The notes: generated by a model from the sequence alone, not told the origin. A stretch of 64,000 nt of DNA from Thamnaconus septentrionalis (GCA_009823395.1 CM020501.1:5843861-5907860), one strand, 5' to 3'; shown: positions 13,729 through 28,111, counted from the stretch's first letter. Numbers and translations: made by a program.

Positions 13729-15152
13729 AAAATGCCCTCTTAACTTCTTTGTCGGGTTTCTGCTGTAGATACTGCAACAAAGCATCAAACACCTTTCTTT
13801 CTTTAATACTTTTCCAGCACGCTGTTTATATTAGACGCCGATTCAGCATTGATTGCCAACTCTGATCCCTGTGCAACATCGACCGCAGGTTTAAAACAGA
13901 CTGGCAAGGTGCAAAAATTATGAGGATTGTGCCTTCTTTCCTCCGTAGGAATTGGCAGGACGGAGACTGTCCCAGTCCCAACGTGTTGGGCAGTCAGACT
14001 ACCGTGGGGCTAGTGTGCGCAGAGGCACAACAATTCTCACCCACCTTCACACCTATAGACAATTCAGACTGATTTCTCAACCAGGGTGACTTGTACTCCC
14101 AGGGTTTTCTTCTGCCGTTGCCAAGGGGTACTCGGAGAGATTAAAGTGAAGCCCAATTAATTTGAGGATGGATTCACTTGAGTCAGCTATAACTCTGAAC
14201 GGTGCACGCAGGGAGTCTTGATGTGCTAATGGCCAAAAAAGTTACCTAAATTTAATGGATTGTTTCGTTGTGTGGCTAATTCCTGTTTTGAATACTTAAT
14301 ATAATTAAACCATAGAATATTAATTGTTAAAATGTATTTCAGGTGATATTAATTTTGGATAAAAGCAACAATTAATGTTCGAAGCATCCATCTATTTCCC
14401 TTGTGTCTACTTCAAACAGTTACCTATACTTTTAATTGTTGTAATCAAAACTGCTTGCTTTGATTTAATTATGTTTATTTACCAGATTTAGGTGAATGTG
14501 CCCTCTGATATGAAACAAGTTTCAAGTGCTTGTAAAATGACTTTTGTTCTTCTTCCTTTTCAGTCAACAACAGTGATCTTTATGGGCTCAGTGCTTGGCT
14601 TGGAGCTGACTCCAGAGATGGCAATCTAACATCAGATTACTGAACTCATGAACATGAAGGGAGGGAGTTGGTGAGTTATAAAGCGAGACCCATGCAGCAC
14701 TGAACAAGGGCACAGTTCACGCAGTGTCAGCTGGAGATGTTAAATATTTCAGGGGACCTAACAGAGTAAAAAAAACCTACTGGAAATATGGTCCACTAAC
14801 AAGCAGGAGGAGGGGGCGGACAGTCATCCACTGAGACAAAGTTGAGTAATAAATCTGGGTTAGTAAATTGATTCCCTTGCTCTCCGTATGCATACTGGGA
14901 CAAGGGCACAAGTCCAATTACACAGCAAAGCAAAGTTACAACCACAGCAAGACCTCACCGTACAAGCAAATCAACTGGATGTTTGATAAAAGTTCATAGT
15001 TCATGCAAAGGGCAGTACCTCAAGATTAAGATTCTTGAAACGGCTTAGTTAGTCTAAAAACAACAACAAAAACAGAAAGACTGGATCACAGCAGGGGTCT
15101 GGCTGTACGTTGACTGTTTTTGCTATCCAAATTTGACATCTATCTATTGAAT

Positions 15153-15311
15153 TGATGGTTGTTTGTCTCTATGTGGTCCTGCGATGAACTGGCGACTTGT
15201 CCAGGATGTCACCCTGCGTTCGCCCTAAGACAGCTGGGATAGGCTCCAGCAGACCCCGGTGACCCGGAGCTCAGGAAGAAGCGGGTATAGAAGATGAATG
15301 AATGAATGAAT
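15153..15311 (+). mobile_element. 5'-truncated SINE copy (3' half)
   Basis: Contains only the 3' portion of the SINE: TTGTCTCTATGTGGTCCTGC, GATGAACTGGCGACTTGTCC, AAGACAGCTGGGATAGGCTC, and the tail ending GAAGATGAATGAATGAATGA. 5' truncation is typical of L1/L2-type retrotransposition. High similarity to the 33216 copy over this part. Confidence 0.85.
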
Positions 15312-17538
15312 TAAGCATTATTCAAGATTGCATTTTTTTTTTTAATCTGTTAAAGAGAAAAGCAAAAACAAAAAACAAATAATTTACCTAAAGAAAAAAA
15401 AATAATATTTTCATGGTAGGTTAAAGAACAAAGTTGAAAATAATAATAAAACACAAGATAAAGGTAATCAATAATATAGGTCACTTTTCTTTAAAATCCT
15501 AAATAGACATTGCAATTAAAGAGTAAATAGTCCTCAGGCATGGGGTGGATACCAAGGAACTCAGCAACATACAGCTTGCAGGAACCTTGTGTTCTTTTAC
15601 AATGCCTAGATGTGCTGTGGTATCCTGGCAGTCGCGGGTAAGTTGGAGTGACTGCAGCAGGGAGAACAACATAGCCTGAGGAGCAGCCAGGGTGTCTTTT
15701 GGCATGAACTATCTCATGTTTAATGGCTAAAGCCGTTTGCTAACTCCTCTCATTACACTAGCTCATGTATAAAATGTGTGCCTGTCACTGTCTATTAGCA
15801 TCTGTGGTCAAGCAGGCTGGGGATGAGAGGAAGCATCTGGCCTAGCATCAAGTACACCGTGCGTCAAACGGGAGCAGTTTGTTGAGGGTGGGGTAAGCAC
15901 ACTGTGAAGGATTTACAGGCAATGTGCAATGGGCAACTTCCTGATGTCCAAATTAATTTAATATAATAAGAGGTTTCCTCGGGATAAGTGGTGGAGAGGA
16001 ATGGATTGAAGGCTTACTGCTGATTCTGTGTGCAGAGCAGATTCATTCAAATCATTGTGTTTGCTTACTTATTGTGATTCTAGAAGTTTCGAAGGATCCC
16101 AAAAGGCAAAAAGATACGGAAGGCATGCACCCAGGAGTCAGAGATACACAGAGAGCATTGTCACAGTGCACATCTTAGACATTCTGCAGATGGTACTGCT
16201 GTCAAGAACAAAGCAAATAACAGTAGGGGTGGATAGAGGACACATAGTACGCAAAAGTGAAGTGGAGAGAGAGGCATCAGGAGAGTCTAGGAGAACAGAC
16301 AAGAGGGATGGAGGAGGAAAAAATACCGTGTATAGACGTGTATGACGGAAGATTAAGATGTGTGTTTTCAACTGGCGGCTACGTTTGAAAGTACATTCAT
16401 GTCGGCTCATCTGAATACCGTATTTACCAAAACATATGGCAAAGTTAAGCAAAGATGAATGAAAAATTCAAAAGAAATTAACACGGGTAGAATTTTACAT
16501 AGTGAAGACAACGGGAACAACACAAGCAAGACCTTTGACTGGAGGGGAAAACCTGAGTGGCCACAGGTGCTGGCTGGCATCTACTGCCAAACGAAGTGTT
16601 GGTTATTTTTGTTTGTTTGTTTTGTTTGTGTGGGTTTTTGTTTTCTTAACAAAATGTATCCACAGCAAACCACAATTAACAACATCAGTATCAACAATAC
16701 TGTTTAACATTCAACAACAACCTTCATGTGCAGTTTTCCAAGACTTGGAAAAACAAAAAGGATAAAAGTTGTGACTGGAGATGCTTCTGGAAAATAGAAG
16801 TCATGGATGCTATATAGAAGTTGAGGAGAAAATAAGATCCCCGGAAAATATGAAGCTGGTAGTAATAGGGTACTTTGGATGCCTATAGTCGGTACATTAT
16901 AACGTTGCCAGTCGGATAAGGCTGTCTCCAGTCCATAATAGACTCATAACATCCAGGTAAGATGTGCTTGCAATTCCGATGATGTTTATAACCTAAATGG
17001 TGTGAAAGAAAACGAGATGGCTTGGAAACACACAGAATTTCTGGTGCAAAATACATGTCCAGTAAGTGTTTTAAAAGCTCTGCAACCCTTTATAGGGCAC
17101 CCAGTGAAGCAATGAGACATTATGAACCCAACTTCGAGAGTCAGCTTTTCAGCTCATCATTTTCCAGTCATTTTTTCTTTTCAATTGTGCAGTTTAAGGC
17201 TAGATCAGAGTCAAAGAAGTATCCATACATAGTATTACACCTAAATAATAATTTAATCAGCACTTAAAAAAATGTATGCAAAAACATAATAAGAGAACAA
17301 TATTAAAAATAGTAATGTCCTTTAGGTTATTAGAAAGACATTATTTGTTTTAGTGTCCACCATTGCAATGTGGAAATTGTAAAAATAAATAAAATAAAGT
17401 AGTATAAAGTCAAAGAAAAATGGTGAATTGAGAAATTTAGAAGAAGAATGAATCAATGTATTTGACTCGTATTGATTTGAGTATTATGAGTTATTCACCA
17501 AAAATATATATTTTTTCTTTTGAGTCGTTTTAGTCAAG

Positions 17539-18226
17539 GGGTGAATTCCAATTCCTCCCTTAACCCTCAATCTCAAAAATGCGCGCTCCCGCGAAATGCA
17601 AGTGCTGTCCAGATTCTCAGAACGTCAAGTTGAGGGACAAGTTTAAGGGCTGTATCGCCCTCAATATTGAGATTCTCCGGCACCACCCTTGGGAGTAAGG
17701 GCAACCCAGAAGGCATTGTGTATTTTCGCCAAGACATCTTCAAAAAATGGCGATGAAAAAAGCGAGCTACAAATGGAAGTATTTTCTTAGTTAATAAAGA
17801 TATAAATATTACGAAACCATTTTATTGTCTTAGTTTAAGACTTTTTTTTTATGGATTATTGACATCGTTGTTGCGTAACATTTATTTTTTTAACTTCACG
17901 ATGTTTGTCAGCCGGACCGGCGGTCCCGGCTTCACGTTACTTGTATACCTCGTTGTGTAGCGACGGAGAACTTCTTCTTTTTCGTCGTCTTTTTCTTCTT
18001 CTCCTTCTTCTTCATCGTCGTCGTCTTCTTGACAGACTGGACATAGCTTTGGCGTAAGGCCGCCCCCCACAGTCAGAAGACGTAATTGCACTTAAGGGGT
18101 GTCCCATTTCTAAGTCACAAGATAGCCCTTACACTTATTTTTGAGGGCCAAGATTGAGGGCCAAAGATTGAGGGTTAAGGGCGAGGGTTGAGATTGAGGA
18201 GTTAAGGGAGGAATTGGAATTGGCCC
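17539..18226. mobile_element. 688-bp inverted-repeat DNA transposon, non-autonomous
   Basis: Terminal inverted repeats of roughly 37 bp: the left end begins GGGTGAATTCCAATTCCTCC and the right end reads ...GGAGGAATTGGAATTGGCCC, with few mismatches, continuing into TTAA and CAATCTCAA. AAG flanks both sides (17536-17538 and 18227-18229), a possible 3-bp target duplication. Sub-terminal GAGGGC/TTGAGGG repeats lie at both ends. The inside carries a short minus-strand open stretch (about 17882-18091) with KLCPVC followed by an acidic Asp/Glu run; I recognise no transposase. Superfamily undetermined. Confidence 0.75.
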
Positions 18227-19516
18227 AAGGAGTCAGTCCTTTAGAGTTCGTGCAGTCCCAGTTCAACCCACTTCCAGGGTTACTGAGTGATACGTTCATT
18301 TTGTGAGTTGGGCCAGAGTGATTTGTTCATTCTCAGCTCAGCCTCATAGCAGCGATGAAGGTGAGTTGAAACTATACTATAACTAAACTCTAACACCACA
18401 GTTCTTGCTTTTCCTGCCATATTTACACAAATGTGCTGAGAATAGCAGTCGCACAACCATGACATGCCCTGCGTTTTTCTTTGCAGTAAACTGGCTCGTG
18501 GTAGCAGGAACGAGTAAGTCAATAAATTAATAGAGATGAAGAATCACGGCCCCCCAAGTCTGGACAATAACTCTTGAGTTTCATGATTTGCTCAGGACAA
18601 CTTGCAAACTACCGGATGTGTTGGAATGGATACGTGTAGATATTCTGAAATCGTCCACGGGTTCAGGTCAGAGTTTGCAAGCTGTGAGTGGAAATTGGCA
18701 AATGTAGAAAGAAATGTCATCATATTGTCTATTCTGCTGATTGCTAAAGCCACCTACTTTATACAAAGCAATACCTTTTGACATTTACAGCATGCATTGC
18801 GTGCCTTATATGTTGCCAGTGTAAACATGCTGTAACCATAGTAACAACAACAGGGTGACACAGACTGACTGCTGCAGCTTCAAATGCTTTTCAATTCAGC
18901 TCCAGACATAAAAAAAAAAACAGATTGTGTCATATTTGGACAGGAAGAGGAGACCTGAGTGGCTCTATTTCTCTTCCTGCCATTGGCTGACACGCTCAAG
19001 GTACAAATTGCCAGATATTTTATTCATTTAAAAAATGAACAACAAAACATTTCCGTCTTATTTGTTTAAAAAAAAAAAAGAAGAACGCATTACAATTGTG
19101 ATTATTGGAACAGAATGTGAGACTTTTTTTTTTTCCATCCATGTCTGTCAAAATGAGGAACAATCAGAGAGTCTAACGCAACCTCCAGTGCGCACTGACA
19201 TTCAAGACTTCAAAGTAGCTCAAACTGCTCGCAAACGACCGTTCCCAAAAACATCAAAGGGCGAAGACGGCAACAGAAGTCTGGTTTACAGATGCATGTT
19301 TTTTCAGAAGCAATGAGGCGTTACGCAGCAATGCGGAGGTTCGCGGACAGACGAATGCCTTCGCGGGGGAGGGTTACATATGAAGTGTCAGGCGCTATGT
19401 CGCGGCTCTAGGTGAACTGTTTCAGGAAAATGAGGAGGGGGGGGTACGAGGGAAAATGTCTGGTTATCAGACAGAACGACAGAGAGAGGAGGAGGCGGAG
19501 GATGAAAAAGTGTAGT

Positions 19517-19550
19517 GCTGCAGCAGCGGCGGCGGCGGCAGCGGCAGCAG
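19517..19550. repeat. (GCA/GCG)n trinucleotide tract
   Basis: Imperfect CAG/CGG triplets in a GA-rich surrounding. Codes a poly-Ala run in one frame, but no supported gene contains it. Confidence 0.8.
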
Positions 19551-22500
19551 TATGCGGAGCTGGAGTAATGCTGCCTGCAGCCTCCCTGAACTGAATAGCA
19601 AGTAGCTTGCAAGGGAGGGACTGAAAGAAGGGCAGCGGGAGTGAAAAGAGTGGAGGGGGGGAGAGGCTGAGGATAGGTTAGAGAGGGTGAGAAAATAAGA
19701 GAGTGCTGTGATATCGGTGCGAGCGGAACTGTGCTACGGGAGGGCGGAAGGGGGAAAAAAAAGAAAAGCAAGTCAATGGGGTGAAAAGAAGGTTTGAGCA
19801 TCATTGATGTACTTTTGTTTCACCGCAGACCTGGGAAATGGCAATTTACAGCTAACACGCGCACAATTTCCTCTGCTGCCAGTGCGTGCACAAATATGAC
19901 GTGGCTGTCTGGGAGGAGATAACACTTTTTTTGTTTCTTTTTTTATTTTATTTTGGTTTTTTTTTTTAAATACAGACTTAAGCTTCAATGCAAGTCAAGC
20001 TGCAGATCAGCTAGAGGACCTGAACTGGGGGACCGCCGGAGGTCAATCCAATTCAAGGACCTGTTCTTAATACCGTGAGAGATAATCCCATTTCATCATC
20101 ATTTTCTCTCTCCATCATCGGATCACACTCCGCCCTGTCTGTGCCTGACCGGGCCAAACAATAACATGCGATGAATTATGGAATATCTTTGTGCCGCAGA
20201 CTGGATACAAAATAGATAGCGTCCTAACTGTCAGGGTCAAAACCGTGAATTGTTCCAGGAGTTGTTCTTCGTACCCTGAAGGCAAGCGACACGACCGTTA
20301 ACACTAATTACTGACAATGGACGTCATGTCATTGTCATGCGGGATAGACAACAGCAGATTTTATTGATTTCTTTTCCTGTTTTTTTTATTTATTTATTTA
20401 TTTTTTCTGTGAAATCTGCCTGCATGTATGTTTGCAGCAGCATGAGGATAAACAGCCCATCGTTGCAGAGTCTGCCAGATGTGGGCGCTACACGCCATTA
20501 TTCTACGGCGTGGCGTAAAACGTCTCATTGTTCTTTGAGCCTTGAGGTGTAAGGCTTCTGAGCAAATTGGCATTTGCGTGAAAGGATCAGTCAGCAGATG
20601 AGGGGAAACTGTAACATACGCCGTTGCGTTTTGTGCCGTGCGTTTTTTGTCTCCTATACTTTATGCCTCCGCAATCCTATTACACGTTTTGGAATTTGTC
20701 CATCCTTTATTCTCCCGTCAGACTCCATAACTCCTTCCCCGACGTCGGTTACTCTCCTGCTCATCGTTCGCATCTGTCAAAAACTACTACTCCCCGCGAG
20801 TTCTCCTGAGGGTTTTGGGACTGAAGCGCTCAAGAAAACCCCCAGTGGCTAATGGGGAGGAGGGAGTTCTTACAGATACATTTCGCTTCATCTCTGACAG
20901 CAGCTCTAAAATAAACAAATAGATAAATAAAAACAAAGGCTGATGTAACGTGGAGGGGAGTTGACGCGAAGGACGAGTGCGACTGTTTCAAAATCCATCC
21001 GCGCAACAGGAACACGAAATTCAATCGATTTGAATTACACAAAGCGAGTTAGCGGCGAGCAGTGCTCCCCTGGAGCTAACAGCTCTTTCCTGTCTGTCAA
21101 TGCGAAGGTGGTGGTTGTAATAAAGGAATATGTGCCTAGTAAAAAGCGTTTGACGGTGACTCAGGCCGCTCCCGCAGGTGGGCTGCGAATGCGTAGGTAG
21201 CACTGGAATCTGGGATTAGCGAGGCTACGGCGGCCCGGCGGCGTAATCACATAATAACATGCTAACGATAACGCGATAACAGGAGCCCACCTTCCGCCTA
21301 GCGTCTGGAGTCGCAACACAGAGGCGCCTGCCGCGTGGGCGATAGTTTTTTTCCACACCTACTTTAATGATCCCGGGTACACGGCGACTTCAAAGTCCTC
21401 CGCGGCTGGCTTGGACGACTGAAATGATTACGTCTACAGCCGCCCCCCTCTTTCATGTGGGTTTAGTCGGTCTAGCCACACGGCGGCCCCCGAACCACTA
21501 AGACGGGTTTTGGCTGCTATTAGCTACGAGAAATAAAGAAGCACTAAAGCCACAGACTATCTGGACATGATGCGAGATCACTGCGTGAGAACGGATCAGG
21601 GGGATGGGATTTACTGTCGTAGTGGGTGTTTGGGGATTGATGTCGTCTCAAAGGACAACTATTCTCTTCCTCCAGCCGGCAACATGGAATAGATTTATCT
21701 CCGCCATAGTCGCAGACGCGCCCCTCCTCCCCCCACCCCTTGCTGAGTATTTTCAGGAAACGTCATGCCGACATCATCCGCGAGCGGATTGGCTGTCATT
21801 TATCAATCTGCCGGAGATCTGCCGCTAATTCAGGCACTGGGAAAAAGACATTTAAATGGTTCTATACCTGATTTATGTGGCTGCTGCGCAGCATCTAAAT
21901 GAGCAGTGATTTGATCATGGGCTGATAAAATTATTCACTTCCAGTAACAAGAACACGGAACGGCAGATTTCTTATTTACATACCGCAGGGTTTTAGTGAC
22001 TCCCCGTCTCATAAGAAGGAGGACTGGTCACAGAGAAATAGCCACACTGTCTGACAGGGGAAAAAACACAGCAACAGATCTGCTATCATTAGCTGATATT
22101 CACCAGAGGTAGTCGTCGTTAGTTCTGCTCCATAAAGAGCTTTTTCAGAACGCTTCCGTGGAGATTGCAGGCATTTGCAGGTAGATCGTGCTTTTAACGT
22201 AGAATTTAATTGCGGCCCATTTTCTGAATGCTGGCGATTTATCTGGGCTGCACCGCCGCCTCTCATCCAGTGTCATCTGGGATAAGCTCCATCTTTTCAC
22301 GACCCACGGAGGATAAGCAGTGGTAAATAACAAGTGGGTGGAAGTCGAGGGACACCATAATGTGCTTTTACGAAAGGCAAACTGTTTACCAAAGTCGAGG
22401 CATTTGCAAAGCGTGGACAGACGCACGCGGTCGTCCCCGGAGACTGGGAAGAGAGGCGGCGTGCCAGGAAGGCAGCCAAGAAGGCCGGGATTAGGGCTAA

Positions 22501-23539
22501 TATGAGCCAGCTTTCAGCTAAACCTGCAGCTGCAGAGACTATAGTCACCTGATATCAGGTACCGTGACGTCACAAATCGATTTTGGGCACACGGTGGGTA
22601 TCTTGTCTTATAAGAACTGTGGAGTAAATGTAGGACAAAGAACCAAACGGTGTTTAAATGAAAAAAAGAATTGACATCTCCAATTATATTCTGAAAACCC
22701 AACAAAGGAGGCCTACATTTTTTCAAGGCATTCCTTTTCTATCTGAGTTATATATTTAGATATCAAAACAATCAATAGCTCAGTCAGGATTCTCTTGACT
22801 AGTGTAATAATAGATATTTTGAATAGATAAGTGAATGCCACGTAACAAAATAATATCTCTCTCTTAAGTCTTAGGCTTAATTCCTATAATGTAAACACAA
22901 ATAATCCCTGACAGCATGCTCGTCGGTGGCGTTGGGGTTTTACAAGTCAGAACAGACACACAGCTGCCAACTTTGCAGATGATACACTATGCTTCCATTC
23001 GGTTTCGACCACCATGGAAAAAAACTGGTACCTTTATTGCAATTCATCTGTAGAACTGAATTTATGTTTGGGCATGTTCTTTTATGTGAGCACACAGGCA
23101 GTCGGTGCAACTGTTGTTTGGACCTGAGAGCAGGAGCTCTCAGGGTTGTTGCATCATGTTGCATGTTTGACTGGTACCTCAGAACAATACCAGTGGCCCA
23201 ATGCTTTATTAAAAATATTTTAAATTAAATGCACATAATTAATGTTACGTACGCAAAACCCGGACACTTGAAGGATTTTTATAAAATCCCCAAGGAGATA
23301 ATTTTAGGACCCAAAGTGAGGACATATGCTCACCTTACATGGTACCTTGTCTTCCAAGAATTGTTGAGGAAATGTAGGATGAGGTAACAGCTATTACGCA
23401 TTTAAAATGTTAAAAATGGAACGAAATTCTGCGGCACGAAAAAAAAGAAAAAAAAACCTTCAAATTTTCAACATGCCTCTGAGCTCTGCTGGATAACAGT
23501 TACACTGATGTGAGAGCAGCAGAACCGAGACCTGTGGGC

Positions 23540-23720
23540 ATCCAAAGAGAAGGTGAAGCTTGGCCCCGGGCTGGCAAGACTTATTTTCAACGCTGTGACG
23601 GGGTCAGGTCTCTGCTGAGGGCTAACGCCTTAATTATGCATAGCCCATCTGGTGGACAAGACTCTTGTGCAGGTGGGCAGCTGCATTAGTCAGTAGCTAA
23701 TATAAGGACGATATGATATT
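23540..23720. promoter_or_regulatory. Possible conserved non-coding element
   Basis: Compact non-repetitive block with octamer-like and homeodomain-like cores (CCTTAATTATGCATAG, GCTGCATTAG, CAGTAGCTAATATAAG). No coding potential seen. Low confidence; needs cross-species alignment. Confidence 0.22.
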
Positions 23721-23834
23721 GCGCTTGATTTTTCGGTAACGGAAATAGAAATAGTCTTTGTAATCCGCCCCCGGGCCCAAGAAAATTTAGTTCACGTTGC
23801 AGAGCTACTCTGAAAGATTTGAGGTTTAAAATTG

Positions 23835-23869
23835 AAAAAAAAAAAAAAGAAAGAAAGAAAGAAAGAAAA
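23835..23869. repeat. A-tract plus (GAAA)n microsatellite
   Basis: A14-type run passing into five GAAA units. Confidence 0.9.
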
Positions 23870-24002
23870 TGAAAAAAGGCAATTCGACCAGTGATGCGTT
23901 CTGGATTGATATTTCAGCACGCTGTTTTCACATAGCAATTGCTGATTATATTTCAATGAGTCAGGCATGACAGCAAGTAACACTGGCTGCACATTAAAAT
24001 TA

Positions 24003-24047
24003 CACCCCACCCCCCCAGCCCCAGCCCCAACCCCAACCCCAACCCCC
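24003..24047. repeat. (CCCCAA/CCCCAG)n C-rich minisatellite
   Basis: C-rich hexamer-like run; the opposite strand is G-rich with four or more GGGG blocks and could form a G-quadruplex. Not the vertebrate telomere TTAGGG unit. Confidence 0.8.
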
Positions 24048-24179
24048 ATAAGCTGTTCTGATACATAGAATTTGTAAAAGCGGAATAGCCAGATAAAGGC
24101 AAACACGGTGACTTTGATTAGGCAAGAGATATTTTGTTGAGGATTTTAAAATACTGGGGAGAGAGAAAGGTAATTATGC

Positions 24180-24199
24180 GAAATGAATAAATAAATGCA

Positions 24200-24242
<43 letters not shown>

Positions 24243-24245
24243 CAA
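24180..24245. repeat. (AAAT)n microsatellite
   Basis: About 15 near-perfect ATAA units. Confidence 0.95.
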
Positions 24246-24309
24246 ATGATGAACACAACCAACCCCAGCAAGCAGCAGAGCTTTTCTTCCCTTCCCTTCC
24301 CAGTGTGCC

Positions 24310-24335
24310 GTGTGTGTGTGTGTGTGTGTGTGTGC
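24310..24335. repeat. (TG)n microsatellite
   Basis: Uninterrupted TG run ending TGTGCGC. Confidence 0.9.
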
Positions 24336-25838
24336 GCTAGGATTTGGCTTCCATTGTCTGCAATCAGACACAACACATAGCATTTTTAATCAAGGAGTTT
24401 AAATCTAGTGGCTTTCTGATGTGTTTTCCGCCTCTTTTCAGCAGGAGGCAGAGCACATACATCCATCGCTCTGACAACACCACAGAGATTCAAGATGCAA
24501 TAAAAACACTGTTTGTGTTGTCTGTGTGTGACTTAAACACATCAGTATAAAGCTTATATGTATGTGTGTGTGTGTGTGTGTGTGTGTTAGGTTTTACGTG
24601 ATTACCTTTGAAATGGCTGCTGTAAACTGTACCAAAGTCTGTAAACTCAAGGTAATATTTTATTGTTTTAATTGTTTACATTTAATATTCTTGATGACAA
24701 AAAAAAACAAAAAAAAAAAACAGCTGGGATGCACTGTGTCTGCAAAGTGGGCAACCAGAGGACTTAGAGCGCGCATCAACAGACGTGATATTTAAGTAAC
24801 AGAAATGATCTCTTTGTTGGCCTTGATTAAGGCACTGGGGCAAGAAGTGGAGCTAAAGACCACAAAAAGGATTAATGTAGAGCAATTACCCACACCCTTT
24901 AGTCACAACAACTGGGGGGAGAGAAAGAGAGTTGTGTGTGTGTGTGTGTGTCTTAATAAAACCCACTTCAACGCTTTGCTCCATCTTCATGAGTACAACA
25001 TTTTTGCTTAGATGATTTCCTCAAGCCAAGGCAGTGAGGCCCAAGGTGCAAAAATGGAAAATATGAAATGGAAATAGCGTTCACAGGTTGTTGACAAGTT
25101 GTGTTTGCTACACTGCGACTTGAACTGGGTAAGTGAGCAGGAGATGCTCTCGTAGAGCTTCTCTTTTTTAGTGTGAACATGGTTTGCTGAATGTTTCAAA
25201 GCAACGTCCTGCATTGAGGTCCACAACTACAAAGGGAAAACTTCCCAGCAGTGCATCTAATCCATGTGGAACCAGTGCATTTTCTTTTTAGAATGGCCGT
25301 GACACTGGCAGAGACAGTCTTAGTTATAATGCACGAAATGTACTGTGCTAATGCGGTAATACTGTAAAGAGTAAGACAGGTTTAAAAGGTCTTAAGGAGA
25401 GGGGGGAAAAAAAAAATCTAATTAGTTCAGGCAGATGGCCTGGATGGGTGAAGAGGGATTCAGTAGTTTTTTCATGTCATGACAAAAAAATAAATAAATT
25501 CTTCATTTAATTGTGTACATTCTTTCCATGCAAAAGCTAGAAATGAGGTTGTGTTTGCTTCTGGCCCTCCGCTCTCATACTTTTTGACAGGATGAGACTC
25601 TAATGGCAAACTCAGTGAACTGCGATAAAATGCATAATGGCCTTGTATCCATTCTTAATGCCCCATATCACTCGACAAGCAATAAAACAAGATAAACATA
25701 CAAGTTCAAAAGGTTAACAGCTAAGTCTAAGCAATATTCCTCTTCATCTTCATCAAAATTTCAAAGCGCATCGAAAAATCTGTTTTAATTTATTAACCTA
25801 AAAAAGTTTTTTTTTTTTTTTCAAATCCATGGCTACAA

Positions 25839-25841
<3 letters not shown>

Positions 25842-25877
<36 letters not shown>

Positions 25878-25881
25878 TATA
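25842..25881. repeat. (AT)n/(AC)n microsatellite
   Basis: AT run followed by ACACACAC and a further ATAT. Confidence 0.9.
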
Positions 25882-28049
25882 TTTTACAAGTTTTCTAAAT
25901 GGCTATGATCAGAATTTGCTGGTGAACCTTGGAAATTAACAAAATGTTGAGATTGCCGGTGCTAAATACACTAATTCTGACTATTTATCAGGTGTCGGTT
26001 GTAGATTTGGTCGTGTCATCACGTCTACAGACTTGTTAATACTCCTCATCTGCATTCTATCAATTTTAAACATCATCCTTTACTTCAGACATCGTGCAAC
26101 TAATTACCATCAAGGTGATACTGTAAGATACAGTTCTCCATTCAATTACACCACCTTGACACTGACTCCTTGCCTTCTTTTCGTCCTTTGCTAAATGTTT
26201 CTCTCCGAGTATTGAGAGCACTGTCTCCTGGAGGACGTTGCCTTCGTAGGAAAGTTTTCTTTTTGGAAATATATCGAGAAACACTGCTGGGAACATTTAA
26301 AAGAATGGCGGGAGTGAGTCAAAATCATAAGTCTGTTCCGCCTGGCTGAAGAAGAAGACGATGTCGCTAATGTCTTGTGAGCACAATAACATTAAAAACA
26401 AAAAAAATGCAAATGAAGGTCCCTAAGTAGAAAGCAAAACAAACTTTCATTCTCATTTCCGCTTTCGCAGATGAGTCCACCAGAAGTCCATTCATTCCTA
26501 TGGGGATCTCATTATATCCACCACGGCTGAGAACTCTCTTTTTTCTGTACAGAGCTTGCCTTGAGTTACTTCAACGTTGAACTTTTGCATTGGATTTCAG
26601 ACGGAGCGCGTGCTAGCTTTGATCACAGGTTGTTTTCTTCACCATAGTTGGCAGTGTTCACTGTTAAGGGGGTGCCAAGGGTGCTTGTGCACTTAAAACC
26701 TCCCAAAAAGTTTTGGTTTGAAACTCTATCTATCTATCTATCTATCAAATCATCTACATAGAGAAACCAAAGAAACCAAATGCACAGTGTTGATGTTGTG
26801 CTGTCTTTGATGTCCCTGCCATATAAAGCTCTGCCTGCTTATTGTGCTGCATGCATTAGCAGTTGGTTGGTGAAGTGAGATGATTATAACTAATGCACAC
26901 CCACAGCACTTTATTAACAAGTTGTCTAGTGTTGCTACAAGTGCAATTAACACAGTTCTTCCTGTTGATTATTTTGCTCAAAATATTGCAGAAATATAGC
27001 ACCATAGACTTGTTTCTAATGTGTTATTGTGCCATGATCTTCACATGTTGTTTCGATATGAAAGTGTCATCGAGCTTAAGATACAGGAAGGTGTCCACTG
27101 GTAAACATCATATAGGCCACTGTCACAGCGTGCACTGACTCAGAGCAGCAACTGTATATTTTCTAACTGGTGGTTACAGGGCACAAGGGTAATAATAAGG
27201 GCAAAATGCTTAAAACTTTAAAAAAAAATAAACAAATACAACTAAAAACTAGTGTCACTGTGTGGCACTGTTGTGTAACTTTAATCTGTTGTTTGCACTG
27301 CTTTGCCCCATTTTGTGAATTTATTGCAGGTGGTACAATTTCAGGGGGAATGGAGAAAAAAAATCAGAGGGGGTTGTTTCATTGTTTTTCTCCATTTCGA
27401 TGACCTACTATTCTTCTTTCTTCCAAATGTAATACTCCAACTTGCAAGCAAATGTTACTGTATCCTACTTTTCTTTTGAGTTTCTAAATGGGAATTTCTT
27501 ATACCTTTTTTCCCTAAACACCATCTCTGATGCTAACCTGACAGACTCAGGAAATGGTATATTTAGTTCTATGGTAACTTCTGGAACCTGCTGCTATATG
27601 TCGATGACCTGGCTGGGCACTGTGTCCGTAACCTGGTAGAGGTGTTGGTTCCCTTTGTGACATCACAGAGGGTATATTCCCAGAACTGAAAAAGTGTATC
27701 AGACAAGATGTAAATGCTGGACTCTCAACTCATTCCTGGTTGGTTCAATAAAACAGAAAAACAAAAATGACTACACTTTTTTTTTTTTTTTACATACATG
27801 TGTTTCATGAAATACACTGCTGCCTTTGGTTCTGTGCTAGCCCTTCTCACCTTGATTGACAGACATGGGGAAAAAAAAATAAATAAATAAAAAGTTCTGT
27901 CTAAATGTACAAGTCTTTCAGCCTTTTTGCATCAGAGGCTGGTCTGGTCGTTGCATTGTTGCCCTGCTGTGTCCGGACATGTGAGGAGCCACTGGACGAA
28001 TGAAATATGTGATGGCTCTGGATGAAGCAATAGGCAAGACAAGGCAGGG

Positions 28050-28051
<2 letters not shown>

Positions 28052-28103
<52 letters not shown>

Positions 28104-28111
28104 GTGTGTGT
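28052..28111. repeat. (TG)n microsatellite, 60 bp
   Basis: Long TG run with a single CG interruption at about 28099. Confidence 0.95.

Noticed and set aside
13930..14110. Further SINE remnant (CACCTATAGACAATTCAGAC)
   Set aside because: Only one short stretch resembles the SINE; too weak to annotate.
19388..19804. 138-codon minus-strand Pro/Ser-rich ORF
   Set aside because: Low-complexity translation of a GA-rich, triplet-repeat region.
24003..24047. Interstitial telomere repeat
   Set aside because: Units are CCCCAA/CCCCAG, not CCCTAA.
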